Shown: positions 9,259 to 18,581, numbered from the stretch's first letter. The stretch is DNA of 64,000 nt from CAZOVB01 sp964583095 (GCA_964583095.1 CAZOVB010000022.1:7909-71908); one strand, 5' to 3'. Notes: generated by a model not told the origin, from the sequence alone. Numbers and translations are program-made.

Positions 9259-11055
9259 CTAGAGCGTCTTTTCGATCGCGGCCGGCTTCTGCTGGATCTG
9301 CCTGAGACGCGCGTTGTCGAATTTGGCCGAGCGGTCAAAGTGGTAGATCCCGTTCTGCTCCTGGAAGACATCGGTCAACTGCGTGTAGCAGTAGGCGAAC
9401 ATGCCCGGGTTGTCCAGCAGGGCGTGGACCTGTCCCTCGAACCGCTGGTAGAACTCCTCGACCGTGCCGGGCCTCTTTCCGTAGCCCCAGGAATCGGTGG
9501 TGTTGTCCTCCGCGGCCGCCTTGGCCTGGGCGGCATTCCACCAGATCCCTCCGAACTCGCTGACGAAGTACGGTTGGCCGCAATAGCCCAGGCTGTTGGA
9601 AGAGGGCATATCGTTGATGAAAGGCTGGGCGGTTGCAGCGCCGGCGTGCTTATCGGCCAGCTTGGCCGGGTCCTGCGTGTAGTCGTGACTGTCAAAGATG
9701 TCGCTTCGGGCCAGGCGGTGGCTGTAGCCGGAGGTATCCAGTACCGGCCGGGTCGGATCCAGGGCCTTGGTGGCCAGGAACAGGGCCAGGACCAGGTCGT
9801 CATGATCGCTGATTCCGTCCTCTTTGCGGTCGTGGGTTTCGTTCAGCGGGCACCAGCCGACGATGCTGGGATGGCTCAGATCCCTTTCGACCGCTTCGAG
9901 CCATTGGGCGACAAAACTCGGGCTCTTGTAGGAGATCTTGCGCAGCTCGGCGTGGCCGAACCAATCGGCGAACTCTCCCCAGCAGAGGTAGCCCAGCCGA
10001 TCGGCGTGGTAGAGGAAACGCTCCTCGAAGACCTTCTGATGCAGGCGGGCGCCGTTGAACCCGGCCTGCATGGAGAGCTCGATATCGCCAACCAGGGCCT
10101 CGTCGGATGGGGCGGTCATGAGTCCGTCGGGATAGAACCCCTGGTCCAGCACGAGCCGCTGGAAGACGGGCTTTCCGTTGAGCAGGACGGCCTTGCCTTC
10201 AATGGTCACGCTGCGAAGTCCGGCGTAGCTCTGGGCCCGGTCGATGCATCGGCCATCTTCATCGAGCAGTTCCAGCTCCAGCCGGTAGAGGTGCGGATCC
10301 TCGGTACTCCAGAGCCTGCGGCGATCGTCGGGGATCTCCAGGCTCAGTTGTGCCGTCATGTCGCTCTGGGCCGGGACGGTTTTCCGGGCCACCTGGCCGT
10401 TGTCGTCCAGGAGTCGGGCGCGAAGGCTGATGCCCTTCCGGGGCCCCTGGAGCGGTTGGGTCAGCAGAAAGCGGGATCCAGCCACATCGGGCAGGATACG
10501 AGGTCGCTCCAGAGAGGTCTCCGGCACCGGTTCCATCCAGACGCTCTGCCAGATGCCCGTCGTGCGGTTGTAGAGACAGCCGGTTCGGTGGTAGTGCCAT
10601 TCCTGCTTGCCTTGAGGCTTGGGCCGGCGGTGGTCGTCCCGGGCACGAACCACGATGGTGGCCTTGCTTCCCGGCTCGGCTACGCCTTCGAGCCTGCAGG
10701 AAAAGGGGGTGAACCCGCCGCGATGCTCGCCGATCTTCCGCCCGTTGACCCAGACGGTGGCGTCGTAGTCGACGGCCTGGAAGTGCAGCAGAACGTTGCG
10801 TCCTTTCCATTGGGAGGGGATGTCCACCTCGCGGCGATACCAGACGGCGTTGAGGAAATCCACGTTGCCGATGCCCGAGAGTTCGCACTCGGGACAGAAG
10901 GGCACGAGGATTTCATCGGCAAGGGCTCGTTGATCCAGGCCTCTGTCCAGGCCACTGTCGCCGGGATCGATTTCAAACTGCCACGTGCCATTGAGGCAGA
11001 GCCAGTCTTCGCGTACAAACTGGGGTCTGGGATACTCGCCGCGGGGTATGTCCAT
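9259..11055 (-). CDS. Glycoside hydrolase family 2
   Basis: 598 residues, no signal peptide, so probably cytoplasmic. ATG 11055 follows GGAAAGGAAG. The order is that of GH2 enzymes: jelly-roll sugar-binding domain (WQFEIDPGDSG ... WYRREVDIPSQWKGR ... DATVWVNGRKIGEHRGGFTPF), an immunoglobulin-like domain to about residue 290, then a TIM barrel. The acid/base is Glu406 in WCPLNETHD and the nucleophile Glu500 in YFVSEFGG, 94 residues apart. Substrate could be a beta-galactoside, beta-mannoside, beta-glucuronide or alpha-arabinoside; the sequence alone does not decide. At about 600 residues it is one of the short GH2 forms that lack the extra C-terminal domains of LacZ. Confidence 0.88.
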   Translation of the reverse strand: MDIPRGEYPRPQFVREDWLCLNGTWQFEIDPGDSGLDRGLDQRALADEILVPFCPECELSGIGNVDFLNAVWYRREVDIPSQWKGRNVLLHFQAVDYDATVWVNGRKIGEHRGGFTPFSCRLEGVAEPGSKATIVVRARDDHRRPKPQGKQEWHYHRTGCLYNRTTGIWQSVWMEPVPETSLERPRILPDVAGSRFLLTQPLQGPRKGISLRARLLDDNGQVARKTVPAQSDMTAQLSLEIPDDRRRLWSTEDPHLYRLELELLDEDGRCIDRAQSYAGLRSVTIEGKAVLLNGKPVFQRLVLDQGFYPDGLMTAPSDEALVGDIELSMQAGFNGARLHQKVFEERFLYHADRLGYLCWGEFADWFGHAELRKISYKSPSFVAQWLEAVERDLSHPSIVGWCPLNETHDRKEDGISDHDDLVLALFLATKALDPTRPVLDTSGYSHRLARSDIFDSHDYTQDPAKLADKHAGAATAQPFINDMPSSNSLGYCGQPYFVSEFGGIWWNAAQAKAAAEDNTTDSWGYGKRPGTVEEFYQRFEGQVHALLDNPGMFAYCYTQLTDVFQEQNGIYHFDRSAKFDNARLRQIQQKPAAIEKTL

Positions 11056-11158
11056 GAATCTTCCTTTCCTGAAGCTCCCTTCAGCTTAGCGTATGAGCAG
11101 GGGGTTGCAAGCCCGGCTGCCGGGATTGACAATGGCCGCTGTGAAGAAAGCCTCGAGA

Positions 11159-11971
11159 ATGCACCCCGTAGAGAAGATTCAGGACATAAACGACGAGAGA
11201 ATCACGCTTTTTCGCGATCTGCCCGACCGCAGACTCTCGGCCGAGGGAGAGTACTTCATCGCCGAGGGGGAGCTGGTCCTGGAGCGCCTGCTCAGCTCAG
11301 GCTACCGGGTGGAGTCGGTCCTGGCCGTGGAAAGCCGCCTCGATCGGGTCATCAAGCTGATCCCTCCGGGCGTCCGGGTGTATTCGGCTCCGCGTCAGTT
11401 GGTCAGTCGGATCATCGGGTTCAAGTTTCACCTGGGTGTGATCGGCTGCGGCGTCAGGAAGCCTCCCCTGTCTCTGGCTGATATGGCCTCTGGCTGGCAG
11501 GAGAGGGTTACGCTGCTGGTGCTTCCGGACATCATCAACACGCGAAATCTGGGAGGCCTCTTTCGTATCGCGGCCGGGATGGGGGCCGATGGCGTCCTGC
11601 TGGGCCCGCGTTGTTGCGATCCGTACTATCGCCAGTGCCTTCGCGTCTCGATGGGCGGGGTGTTTAATGTTCCATTCTTTCGCAGCGAGGACCTGGCGGG
11701 AGATCTCGGTCGCCTTCAGGGCCAATACGGGTTCGAAAACTTTGCCACGGTCGTCGACAGCGACGCCCGAACGCTGAGCGAAGTCTCCCGGCCTGATAGA
11801 ATGGCGATCCTCTTCGGCAGCGAAGCAAAAGGGTTGTCCCCGGAGCTGCTTTCGAATTGCAGGAACAAGGTGACCATCCCCATGCAACTCGGGACCGATT
11901 CGCTGAATGTGGCTGTCTCGGCTGGGATCATACTCCATTATTTTCAATACCTGGCCGGATCCCGCAGCTGA
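11159..11971 (+). CDS. TrmH/SpoU family RNA 2'-O-methyltransferase
   Basis: 270 residues if started at ATG 11159, where the protein begins with the family pattern I-x-D-x-x-D-x-R and a substrate-binding region (DERITLFRDLPDRRL). No in-frame ATG (11093, 11132 or 11159) has a clear ribosome site, so the start is uncertain. The knotted SPOUT domain is shown by its three motifs: NTRNLGGLFRIAAGMGADG, ILFGSEAKGLSPEL and IPMQLGTDSLNVAVSAGIIL. These bind SAM and methylate a ribose in tRNA or rRNA. The exact target cannot be read from the sequence. It is divergent from the GH2 gene. Confidence 0.88.
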   Translation: MHPVEKIQDINDERITLFRDLPDRRLSAEGEYFIAEGELVLERLLSSGYRVESVLAVESRLDRVIKLIPPGVRVYSAPRQLVSRIIGFKFHLGVIGCGVRKPPLSLADMASGWQERVTLLVLPDIINTRNLGGLFRIAAGMGADGVLLGPRCCDPYYRQCLRVSMGGVFNVPFFRSEDLAGDLGRLQGQYGFENFATVVDSDARTLSEVSRPDRMAILFGSEAKGLSPELLSNCRNKVTIPMQLGTDSLNVAVSAGIILHYFQYLAGSRS

Positions 11972-12117
11972 AGGCGATGTTCGCGGTGGTTTCTGCACTA
12001 CCTCGATAAGGGAAAACCTGAAAACCCTACCGATTCTTCAGGGGCCTCTGCATCGAGACGATGGGAGGTAGGGCAAGAGATCTTCACTACTGAAGGGATA
12101 TGATTGGGATTACGCTT

Positions 12118-12537
12118 ATGGCCTTTGTGGAATGGGATGAATGTCTGCGGCTGGGCATCGAGGAGATCGACGCACAGCACAAGAACCTGCTGGAGATCAT
12201 CAACGACCTTTGGACCGGCTGGCGTCAGAAACAGCCCTGCGACATTCTGTTGATTCTCCTGGGTCAATTGCATCGATACGCTGCCGAGCATTTTCAGTTT
12301 GAGCAGGAATTGATGGAGAGGACCCGTTTTGAGGGGCTGGCCGAACACCAGCTTCAGCACGATGTTCTGCTGGGGGAGGTCCGCCGTCTCGGCCGCCATT
12401 GCTCCTCGTGCAGTGAGCTGATGGACCTGGAGTTCTTCGAATACCTGCGAAGCTGGCACCTGGATCATACCCAGGACCTGGATGTCACTATGGCCAGGCA
12501 TCTTCTGAGCTTTCAGGCCGCGGCACAGCCTGAGTAG
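12118..12537 (+). CDS. Bacteriohemerythrin (di-iron oxygen-binding protein)
   Basis: 139 residues from ATG 12118, which gives the usual opening MAFVEWDECLRLGIEEID; ATG 12100 is an alternative with GAAGGGAT directly before it. All seven di-iron ligands of the family are present and at the expected spacing: His21, His58, Glu62, His77, His81, His117 and Asp122. Such proteins bind oxygen reversibly in the cytoplasm and serve as oxygen carriers, buffers or sensors. In an organism that depends on an oxygen-sensitive ribonucleotide reductase, a scavenging or sensing role fits (inference). A chemoreceptor gene lies 1.2 kb downstream, but with an unrelated gene in between. Confidence 0.9.
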   Translation: MAFVEWDECLRLGIEEIDAQHKNLLEIINDLWTGWRQKQPCDILLILLGQLHRYAAEHFQFEQELMERTRFEGLAEHQLQHDVLLGEVRRLGRHCSSCSELMDLEFFEYLRSWHLDHTQDLDVTMARHLLSFQAAAQPE

Positions 12538-12626
12538 CCCCCTCGAATCACCGCCAGGCGTGGCTTAGGGCATTCCGGGAGATACAATTCGGTAAAACAG
12601 CAGTGACCAACACCGGAGGTATCCCC

Positions 12627-13589
12627 ATGCTGGCAGCAACAGCCGAAAAGTTGTATTCCATTCCCGAGCAGACCGAGAACCCCGAGCCTGTCTGTATCTA
12701 TCAGGGCCAACTCAGCGCCATCGCCGAGGGCAGGCAGATCAGCGTTGCGGCCCGCAAGGACGGACAGGTCGTCGTTCTGAACCGCGACCCCCAGGGACCT
12801 CCTGCCGACAGCCAGACGCCCTGGGAGATGGCCGGCGGCATCGATCTGCCCATCTGCTCGATCTGGATCCTGGACGAAGCTCCCTCGCCCAAGCTGGTTC
12901 TGGGTACCGACGAGGGGGCCCATGTGTATATCCTGGAAGGTGCCCCGGCCAGAAGAATAGAGGACTTCGAACAGTTGCAGTGCCGCAGCCAGTGGCATAC
13001 TCCCTGGGGCGGTCCCCCTGCGGTGCGCACGCTGGCTGGAACCGCCCATGGCCGCGTCTACGCCGACATCCATGTCGGGAGCATCATGCGAAGCGACGAT
13101 CATGGCGAACACTGGCAGCCGGTGACCCCTGAACTCCACGAGGATGTTCATGAGGTGGCCACCAGCTACGATCGCCCCGACCGGGTTGCGGCCAATACCG
13201 CAAAAGCCGTCTTCGTAAGCGACACTCTGGGCAACAGTTGGGAGGACCGGGGAGAGGGGCTTGGCCATCGCTACGGCCGCGCCCTGGCCTTGAGTCCCGC
13301 CGATGCGGACCTGATGCTTGCCACCGTCAGCGACGGACCCCACGGAGACAATGTCCACGGTCAACTCTATCGAACCGATGACGCGGGCAAGACCTGGACG
13401 CACGTGGTCGATCCCGTTCCGGAATCCACGCCGGAGAACATCAACACCGGCCGCGTTGCCTTGACCGACCAAAGCGTCGGGTGGGTCGCCATCGGCGACA
13501 CGCTCTACCGGGGGACCGAAAGGGCGACCTCCTGGAAGGGGGCTTGTCAACTCGACGCTTCCATCGAGTGGATTTCGATCCGGCCCTGA
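12627..13589 (+). CDS. Asp-box (BNR repeat) beta-propeller protein
   Basis: 320 residues. ATG 12627 has GGAGG eight bases upstream, which decides against the GTG at 12603. Three Asp-box turns (S/T-x-D-x-G-x-x-W) are visible: near residue 156 (RSDDHGEHW), near 198 (VSDTLGNSW) and near 250 (RTDDAGKTW). They mark the blades of a sialidase or photosystem-assembly-type propeller. There is no signal peptide and no sialidase catalytic set (Arg triad, Tyr/Glu pair) that I can assign, so an enzymatic role is not claimed. Many such proteins in soil and sediment bacteria are called glycosyl hydrolase only because of the Asp boxes. It follows the hemerythrin gene by 89 bp and may be cotranscribed. Confidence 0.7.
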   Translation: MLAATAEKLYSIPEQTENPEPVCIYQGQLSAIAEGRQISVAARKDGQVVVLNRDPQGPPADSQTPWEMAGGIDLPICSIWILDEAPSPKLVLGTDEGAHVYILEGAPARRIEDFEQLQCRSQWHTPWGGPPAVRTLAGTAHGRVYADIHVGSIMRSDDHGEHWQPVTPELHEDVHEVATSYDRPDRVAANTAKAVFVSDTLGNSWEDRGEGLGHRYGRALALSPADADLMLATVSDGPHGDNVHGQLYRTDDAGKTWTHVVDPVPESTPENINTGRVALTDQSVGWVAIGDTLYRGTERATSWKGACQLDASIEWISIRP

Positions 13590-13723
13590 AGCGTCTGAGC
13601 CATTGTAGGAATTGCCGCCCGGACGCAATTTTCGCCAAAGTCAAAGCATCTCCAACCGATAGACGTGATAAAAGCGCCACGTGAGCGGTGCCTTCTTATT
13701 GTTGTCTCTCTGGGAAAAGCATC

Positions 13724-15883
13724 ATGAAACTGACGGTCGGCAAGAGAATCGGATTGGGTTTCGCTGTGGTTCTGGCTCTGGCGGCACTGGTGGGGGTAAT
13801 GGGTTATACCGGTGTCAAGAAGATCGGGAATCAGGCTCAACAGGCCGATGAGATGAGCGCCTTGGCCATGATGTTCTCCGAAAGGGAGATCGACCATCTA
13901 AACTGGGCCTCGAATCTGTCTCGCTTCCTGGCCGACGACACGATCACCGAGTTGCAGGTGGAGACAAACGAACACCGTTGTGCTTTTGGAAAATGGCTCG
14001 ACAGCGAGCATCGAGGCCGAGTCGAAGAGAGCATACCCCAACTGCCTGCCTTGCTGGAGCAGATCGAGCAGGAGCACCATAAGCTTCACAGTTCGGCCAT
14101 CGAGATCGGGCAAACCTATGTTGTAGCCGATGAAGATCTGCCCGAGACGCTTATGGACCTCCAGCGGGATCATCTTCTCTGGGCCCTGGAATTGCAGAAC
14201 GCTGTAGCAGGCCAAGCCAGCCATCCCGTTGTGGCTGCCGGAGCCCACGAATGCCGGCTGGGCCAGTGGCTTGCCCGCAGAGAGACCGAGCTGTCCAGAG
14301 GTCCGCTTGGGGTCCGAATCCGCGAACTGTCGGAGCTTCACCAGAAACTGCATGCCTCCGGGAAACAAGCCCTGGAGAAGCTTCAGAACCCGGAGGCTTC
14401 CGAGGCCCGGGAGCACTTTGCCGACCACACCAAGCCGCTTCTGGACCAGACGCTGGCGCTGCTGACGGAGATGGGCGCCTTGGCCAAACAGGAGGTCAAC
14501 CGCCACAATAGGGCTCACGAGATCTACCTGGAAAAGACGGTTCCCGCCCTGGAGACGCTTCAGGGGCTCATCGGCAAAGCCGGGAAGCCGGCCGACCGGA
14601 AGGCGTCCAACGCTCGGGACAGGATGCAGGAGGTTCAGGCCTCCACGCTGTGGCAAATGGTGGTGACCTCCGCCACCGTTCTGGGGCTGGGACTTTTGCT
14701 TTCGGTCTGGATCGCCTGGAGCATCATCCGGGCCTTGGGGCGGATCACCGAGGCTCTCGATGACAGTGCCCAGGAAGTAGCCGAGGCCTCCGGGCACGTC
14801 TCAGCCACCGGCCAGCAGTTGGCCGAAGGGGCCAGCGAGCAGGCAGCAAGCCTCGAGGAAACCGCCGGCAGCCTGGAAGAGATCTCCTCGACGGTCAAAC
14901 AGACCGCGCAGAATGCCACCAGCGCCCGCGAGATGTCCGACCGTACGCAACAGGGAGTGGAGGCCTCCAACGAACAGGCCCGGCGGAATGCTTCCAAGGC
15001 CCAGGAGGCCAGGCGACTGTCGCAGCAGGCTTCCAACTCGGCCCGGCAAGGTGTGGAGTCCATTGAGAAGATGACCGCGGCCATGGAGGAACTCCAGGAA
15101 GCCTCTGCGGCCACGACCAAGATTGTCAAATCCATCGACGATATCGCGTTCCAGACCAATCTTCTGGCCCTGAATGCGGCAGTCGAAGCCGCCCGGGCCG
15201 GCGACGCCGGACGGGGCTTTGCTGTGGTGGCAGAAGAGGTCCGTGCCTTGGCCAGCCAGTCGGCCCAGGCGGCCCGCGAGACAGCCAAGATGATTGAGCA
15301 ATCCAGCCGCAACGCCGACAACGGGGCCGAGATCTCCCTCCAGACGCGCAAAAGCCTCGAAGAGATCCTTGCCGGGGTCGACGCGGTGACTCCTGCCGTG
15401 GAGGAAATTGCCCAGGAAAGCGAGAATCAGCGGATCGCACTGGAAGAGCTTGCGCGGGACAGCGAGGAGTTCGTCCAGTTGATGGCCCAGGTCAGCTCCG
15501 CAGCGCAGGAACAGGCCGAGGGCGTAGAACAGGTCAATATCGCCGTGACCCAGATGGACCAGGTCACCCAGCGAAACGCCGCCAGCGCCGAAGAGTCGGC
15601 CACCGCGTCGGATACTCTCAATCAGCAGGCCGACCGGCTGGCCAATCTGGTCAACCGTCTCCAGGCCCTGGTCAAGGGCGGGCGGAGCAAGGCGAACGTT
15701 CGAGAATTTGCCCTCGACGAGAACTCCGTGCCGGGACGTTCAGGCGCCTCGCGCAGCCGACGAAGCCAAGCCCGCGGGCAAACAAAGGAGCGGATGGAGG
15801 TCGACGATGAATTCTGGTCCCAGATCGGCGATTCCTCCCAAGCAGCTTCGACCCCGGAGAAAAAGGAATTCGACGGCTTCTGA
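13724..15883 (+). CDS. Methyl-accepting chemotaxis protein with two tandem CZB zinc-binding domains
   Basis: 719 residues. TM1 lies at about 9-32 and TM2 at about 310-333. Between them, where the ligand domain sits, are two CZB (chemoreceptor zinc-binding) units, each with the 3His-1Cys set: His58 (DHLNW), Cys86 (CAFGKWL), His118 and His122; then His150 (DHLLW), Cys177 (CRLGQWL), His206 and His210. A short HAMP-like stretch leads into a long signalling coiled coil, with the conserved tip spanning IDDIAFQTNLLALNAAVEAA and GRGFAVVAEEVR, where CheA and CheW bind. CZB domains usually occur in cytoplasmic receptors, so the predicted periplasmic pair is unusual. Zinc or zinc-linked oxidant (such as hypochlorite) sensing is the known CZB role. 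No che genes lie nearby. The last 60 residues are charged and probably disordered. Confidence 0.88.
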   Translation: MKLTVGKRIGLGFAVVLALAALVGVMGYTGVKKIGNQAQQADEMSALAMMFSEREIDHLNWASNLSRFLADDTITELQVETNEHRCAFGKWLDSEHRGRVEESIPQLPALLEQIEQEHHKLHSSAIEIGQTYVVADEDLPETLMDLQRDHLLWALELQNAVAGQASHPVVAAGAHECRLGQWLARRETELSRGPLGVRIRELSELHQKLHASGKQALEKLQNPEASEAREHFADHTKPLLDQTLALLTEMGALAKQEVNRHNRAHEIYLEKTVPALETLQGLIGKAGKPADRKASNARDRMQEVQASTLWQMVVTSATVLGLGLLLSVWIAWSIIRALGRITEALDDSAQEVAEASGHVSATGQQLAEGASEQAASLEETAGSLEEISSTVKQTAQNATSAREMSDRTQQGVEASNEQARRNASKAQEARRLSQQASNSARQGVESIEKMTAAMEELQEASAATTKIVKSIDDIAFQTNLLALNAAVEAARAGDAGRGFAVVAEEVRALASQSAQAARETAKMIEQSSRNADNGAEISLQTRKSLEEILAGVDAVTPAVEEIAQESENQRIALEELARDSEEFVQLMAQVSSAAQEQAEGVEQVNIAVTQMDQVTQRNAASAEESATASDTLNQQADRLANLVNRLQALVKGGRSKANVREFALDENSVPGRSGASRSRRSQARGQTKERMEVDDEFWSQIGDSSQAASTPEKKEFDGF

Positions 15884-15912
15884 TCCGTAGAAGGCTCAAC
15901 GCCCCCGATGGC

Positions 15913-16881
15913 TCATCCGCCGCTTTCGGCCGCGTTCCTGCGTCGGGGACGCCCGAGGCGCGGTTTCTCGATTTCCGTAATCGGCCTGCCCCCGCGGAAA
16001 ATCGTAACCGTTCCGGTCGACTCGCTGACCGTAACGGCCAGTGCGTCGGTCACCGCCGTGATGGCAGCGGCTGCGTGATGCCGCGTCCCCAGGCCCTGGG
16101 GCAGCTCGTATTCATGCTGACTGGCTGTCTTGAGGTATGCTCCGCAGGTTTCGATGGTCCCATCGCCGTGGAGGATAAAGGCCCCGTCGATGCTGGCCAG
16201 TTCCTTGATGGTCTCGTGAACCTTCTCGTCCAGGATATTCCGCTGCTCACGGGGATAGCCTCGAAACGGGTTGAGGATCATCTGGCGGGAGAGCCCGTTG
16301 ACCTTTTCGCTGTCTCCCAGAACGAAGATGGCCCCGATCGGTTTGCCTTCCCGGCCCTGGTGGCCCAGTTCAGCCGCAATATCGATGAGCTTTTCGAGGA
16401 CTTCCGGACTGACCCCTTCGCCGACCCCGCTTGACTGATCGGCCGCTGCGACCATCTCGAACTGGCGGTCGACCTGGCTGACCATCACGGTATCGATGGT
16501 AGCGGGGGTTCCCGAGCCGCTGAGGAACACAATCGTGTTGCCCGGCTGGATCATATTCCGCGACAGCGCCAGGAATACGGCGATCTTCACCTGTCCCACT
16601 CGAGACAGGGGTACCGAGGGTACCCGGAGGATCCGACCTGCCTGCAGGTCCTCGGGCAGTGCGGCCTCGCCCTGTCGCGAAACGTAGATCGCTTTGGCGG
16701 CCAGATCATCTTCCAGCGACCAGTCAAGCCCTTCCAGGGCTTCGAGATATACGAAGATAGCATCGGCCCGGGCCATTCGGGCGATGGAACTTACATGGGT
16801 AAGAAGGCTCCGGCCAATGCGCGACGAGTCACCAACTGGGGACGGCTCGCCTTTGCCTGATGTATCTGCCTTCTTGCTCAC
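15913..16881 (-). CDS. DacZ-like diadenylate cyclase (c-di-AMP synthase, DisA_N domain)
   Basis: 322 residues, cytoplasmic. The C-terminal third is a DAC domain: DGAFILHGDGTIETCGAYL with the DGA motif at 232-234, then GLGTRHHAAAAITAVTDA with R267-H268-H269 where most cyclases have RHR, and VSESTGTVTIFRGG. The N-terminal 150 residues (for example DAIFVYLEALEGLDW and TIVFLSGSG) resemble the alpha/beta domain fused to DAC in archaeal DacZ rather than the membrane helices of CdaA or the DNA-binding part of DisA. The expected reaction is condensation of two ATP to c-di-AMP, which controls osmolyte transport and cell-wall state in other bacteria. It starts 7 bp after the co-chaperone gene, so the two are one operon. 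No c-di-AMP phosphodiesterase is visible here. Confidence 0.82.
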   Translation of the reverse strand: MSKKADTSGKGEPSPVGDSSRIGRSLLTHVSSIARMARADAIFVYLEALEGLDWSLEDDLAAKAIYVSRQGEAALPEDLQAGRILRVPSVPLSRVGQVKIAVFLALSRNMIQPGNTIVFLSGSGTPATIDTVMVSQVDRQFEMVAAADQSSGVGEGVSPEVLEKLIDIAAELGHQGREGKPIGAIFVLGDSEKVNGLSRQMILNPFRGYPREQRNILDEKVHETIKELASIDGAFILHGDGTIETCGAYLKTASQHEYELPQGLGTRHHAAAAITAVTDALAVTVSESTGTVTIFRGGRPITEIEKPRLGRPRRRNAAESGG

Positions 16882-16888
16882 CTTCTTC

Positions 16889-17911
16889 TCACTTTCGCCA
16901 GGGGGCCTGGCTTCGGGGGTCGAAGTCGACCTCTTCCTGGAACTGCCTCAGAGCGTCCTTCTGCTCCTGGGTCAGTTTATCAGGAGGCGGGGGAAGGATC
17001 GAGAGCTTCACGTACAGATCTCCCGGGTCGCCCTTGGCCGGGGCGATTCCCTTGCCTCGAAGGCGGATCTGGCGAGAAGAGCCCGAGCCGGCAGGAACGC
17101 GGATCGTCGAGGTACCCTCGAGCGTAGGCACCTCGATGCTGGTACCCAGCGCCGCTTCGGTAATGCTGATGGGCACCTCTACGAACAGATCGTTTTCTTC
17201 CCTTGTAAAATAAGGATGCCGGCGCACGTGGGTCGTAATCAGCAGATCACCGGGCCCGGCCGGGCCGCTGCCGCCTTTGCCCTTAAGGCGGATCTTGGAG
17301 CCTTCCTTGACGCCGGGGGGGATCTTCACTCGAAGGGTTTCCTTTTGCCCTTGAGCTTGTCCCGGCTTGTGCATCTGAAGGGAGATGGTGTCTCCCCGGG
17401 CGGCCTGGAGGAAATCCAGTGTGACGTCCGACTGGAGATTCGGGCCTCGTTGGGGTCGCCGGGTTCGATGGCTGCGGCGCGAGCCTCCGGCCCCGCCGAG
17501 ATTTCGGAGGATGTCGTCCAGGCCCATGTGCATGAAGTCGCTGTGGCCGAAGATGTCTTCGAAGTCGACGTTCCGGCCACCGCTTGAGCCTGTCCAGCGG
17601 TAGCCTGCCTGTCCGGAACCGCCAGGACCGGGCCCGGGGCCTTGCCCGCCGAAGGGGCTGGAGCCTTCCAGGCCCGCATGGCCGAACTGGTCGTAGATCT
17701 TGCGTTTCTCCGTGTCGGAAAGGACTTCGTAAGCTTCGGTGGCCTCGCGGAACTTCTTGTCGGCGTCCGGTTCCTTGTTGACGTCCGGGTGATACTTTCG
17801 AGCCAGCTTTCGATAGGCCTTTTTGATCTCATCGACGCCGGCGGTGCGTTCCACCCCTAGGATTTCGTAGTAGTCTCGCTTGGTCACTGTGGATCCATTG
17901 TCTAGTGGCAT
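16889..17911 (-). CDS. DnaJ/CbpA-type class B co-chaperone
   Basis: 340 residues. A J-domain at about 10-75 (DYYEILGVERTAGVDEIKKA) carries the HPD loop at 41-43 that stimulates the ATPase of DnaK. A Gly/Phe-rich linker follows (SSPFGGQGPGPGPGGSGQ), then two beta-barrel substrate-binding domains (VKIPPGVKEGSKIRLKGKG ... IRVPAGSGSSRQIRLRGKG). The four zinc-finger repeats of classical DnaJ are missing, which makes it CbpA-like. ATG 17911 has AGGTG upstream. It is the first gene of an operon with the diadenylate cyclase. No dnaK or grpE is in the window. Confidence 0.9.
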   Translation of the reverse strand: MPLDNGSTVTKRDYYEILGVERTAGVDEIKKAYRKLARKYHPDVNKEPDADKKFREATEAYEVLSDTEKRKIYDQFGHAGLEGSSPFGGQGPGPGPGGSGQAGYRWTGSSGGRNVDFEDIFGHSDFMHMGLDDILRNLGGAGGSRRSHRTRRPQRGPNLQSDVTLDFLQAARGDTISLQMHKPGQAQGQKETLRVKIPPGVKEGSKIRLKGKGGSGPAGPGDLLITTHVRRHPYFTREENDLFVEVPISITEAALGTSIEVPTLEGTSTIRVPAGSGSSRQIRLRGKGIAPAKGDPGDLYVKLSILPPPPDKLTQEQKDALRQFQEEVDFDPRSQAPWRK

Positions 17912-18581
17912 ACTTCACCTGCCATGGCTGCTGCGGGATTCTAACTTGCATGAGTATCCTGGTGCAAGGCGGATGCCAAAGGAGCTTTTCAGGATGACCC
18001 GATTCATAAAGCTTTCAGAAATAAGGTTTTGGGCTTAGATCTCCCTTCATTCGGCTAAGGGCTGGGGGCGTGTCGATCTGGCAGGCAAGGGCTGGGAGGG
18101 CAAGGGGTTTCATGCCATCCCGGCCGTTTGGATCGGGTCTGGAAAGATCCTTGGCGTTTTGTCCGGCCAAAACTTCAGTCGCGTCCAAATCGGGTCGAAG
18201 ATACTGCTGGCGAGGGAAAAACAGCCAACCGGGCGATGACAAAGGCTGTCAATCGGGGATGGATTTCGGCGGGTCCGGCTTTCGGAGGGAGAGTCGGGCC
18301 CGCTATCTTTTTCTGCGCTTGCTCAGGGCACTGGTGTGCCGGACTGCGATCCTTGAAAGAAGACGAAATCTTTTTTCGTCCCAGTCCAAACGATTCAATT
18401 AAGGGACCTTTCTTCGCTTCGCTGCAAAAATCCACAGTTCCACCGGTCCGGTCGGATTTGATGCGTGTTGTATACGCCAAGGCCTTGGTGCGGACCAAGA
18501 CGCCGAAAACCTACCTGTTGGCTCCTGCGGACTCCGTTTCGGCGACGCAGATCATATGAACCCACCGAATGAGGGACTCAA
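17912..18581. other. 670-bp intergenic region between divergent operons
   Basis: The gap lies between the dnaJ-type gene (leftward) and the moxR operon (rightward), so it should hold both promoters, but I cannot place either with confidence. Short open frames here have no ribosome site, no family pattern and odd composition, and are not called. One perfect inverted repeat is visible: GACGAAA at 18362-18368 and TTTCGTC at 18374-18380 with a 5-base loop. It has no T-run after it and its role is unknown. The start of moxR is preceded by GAGGGA. Confidence 0.5.

Noticed and set aside
9340..11481. A 713-codon plus-strand frame opposite the GH2 gene
   Set aside because: The minus strand encodes a complete GH2 enzyme with both catalytic Glu residues. 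The plus frame has no recognisable domain and runs into the SpoU gene out of frame.
18070..18559. Small genes in the gap before moxR
   Set aside because: Several overlapping short frames exist on both strands, none with a ribosome site, domain or typical codon pattern.
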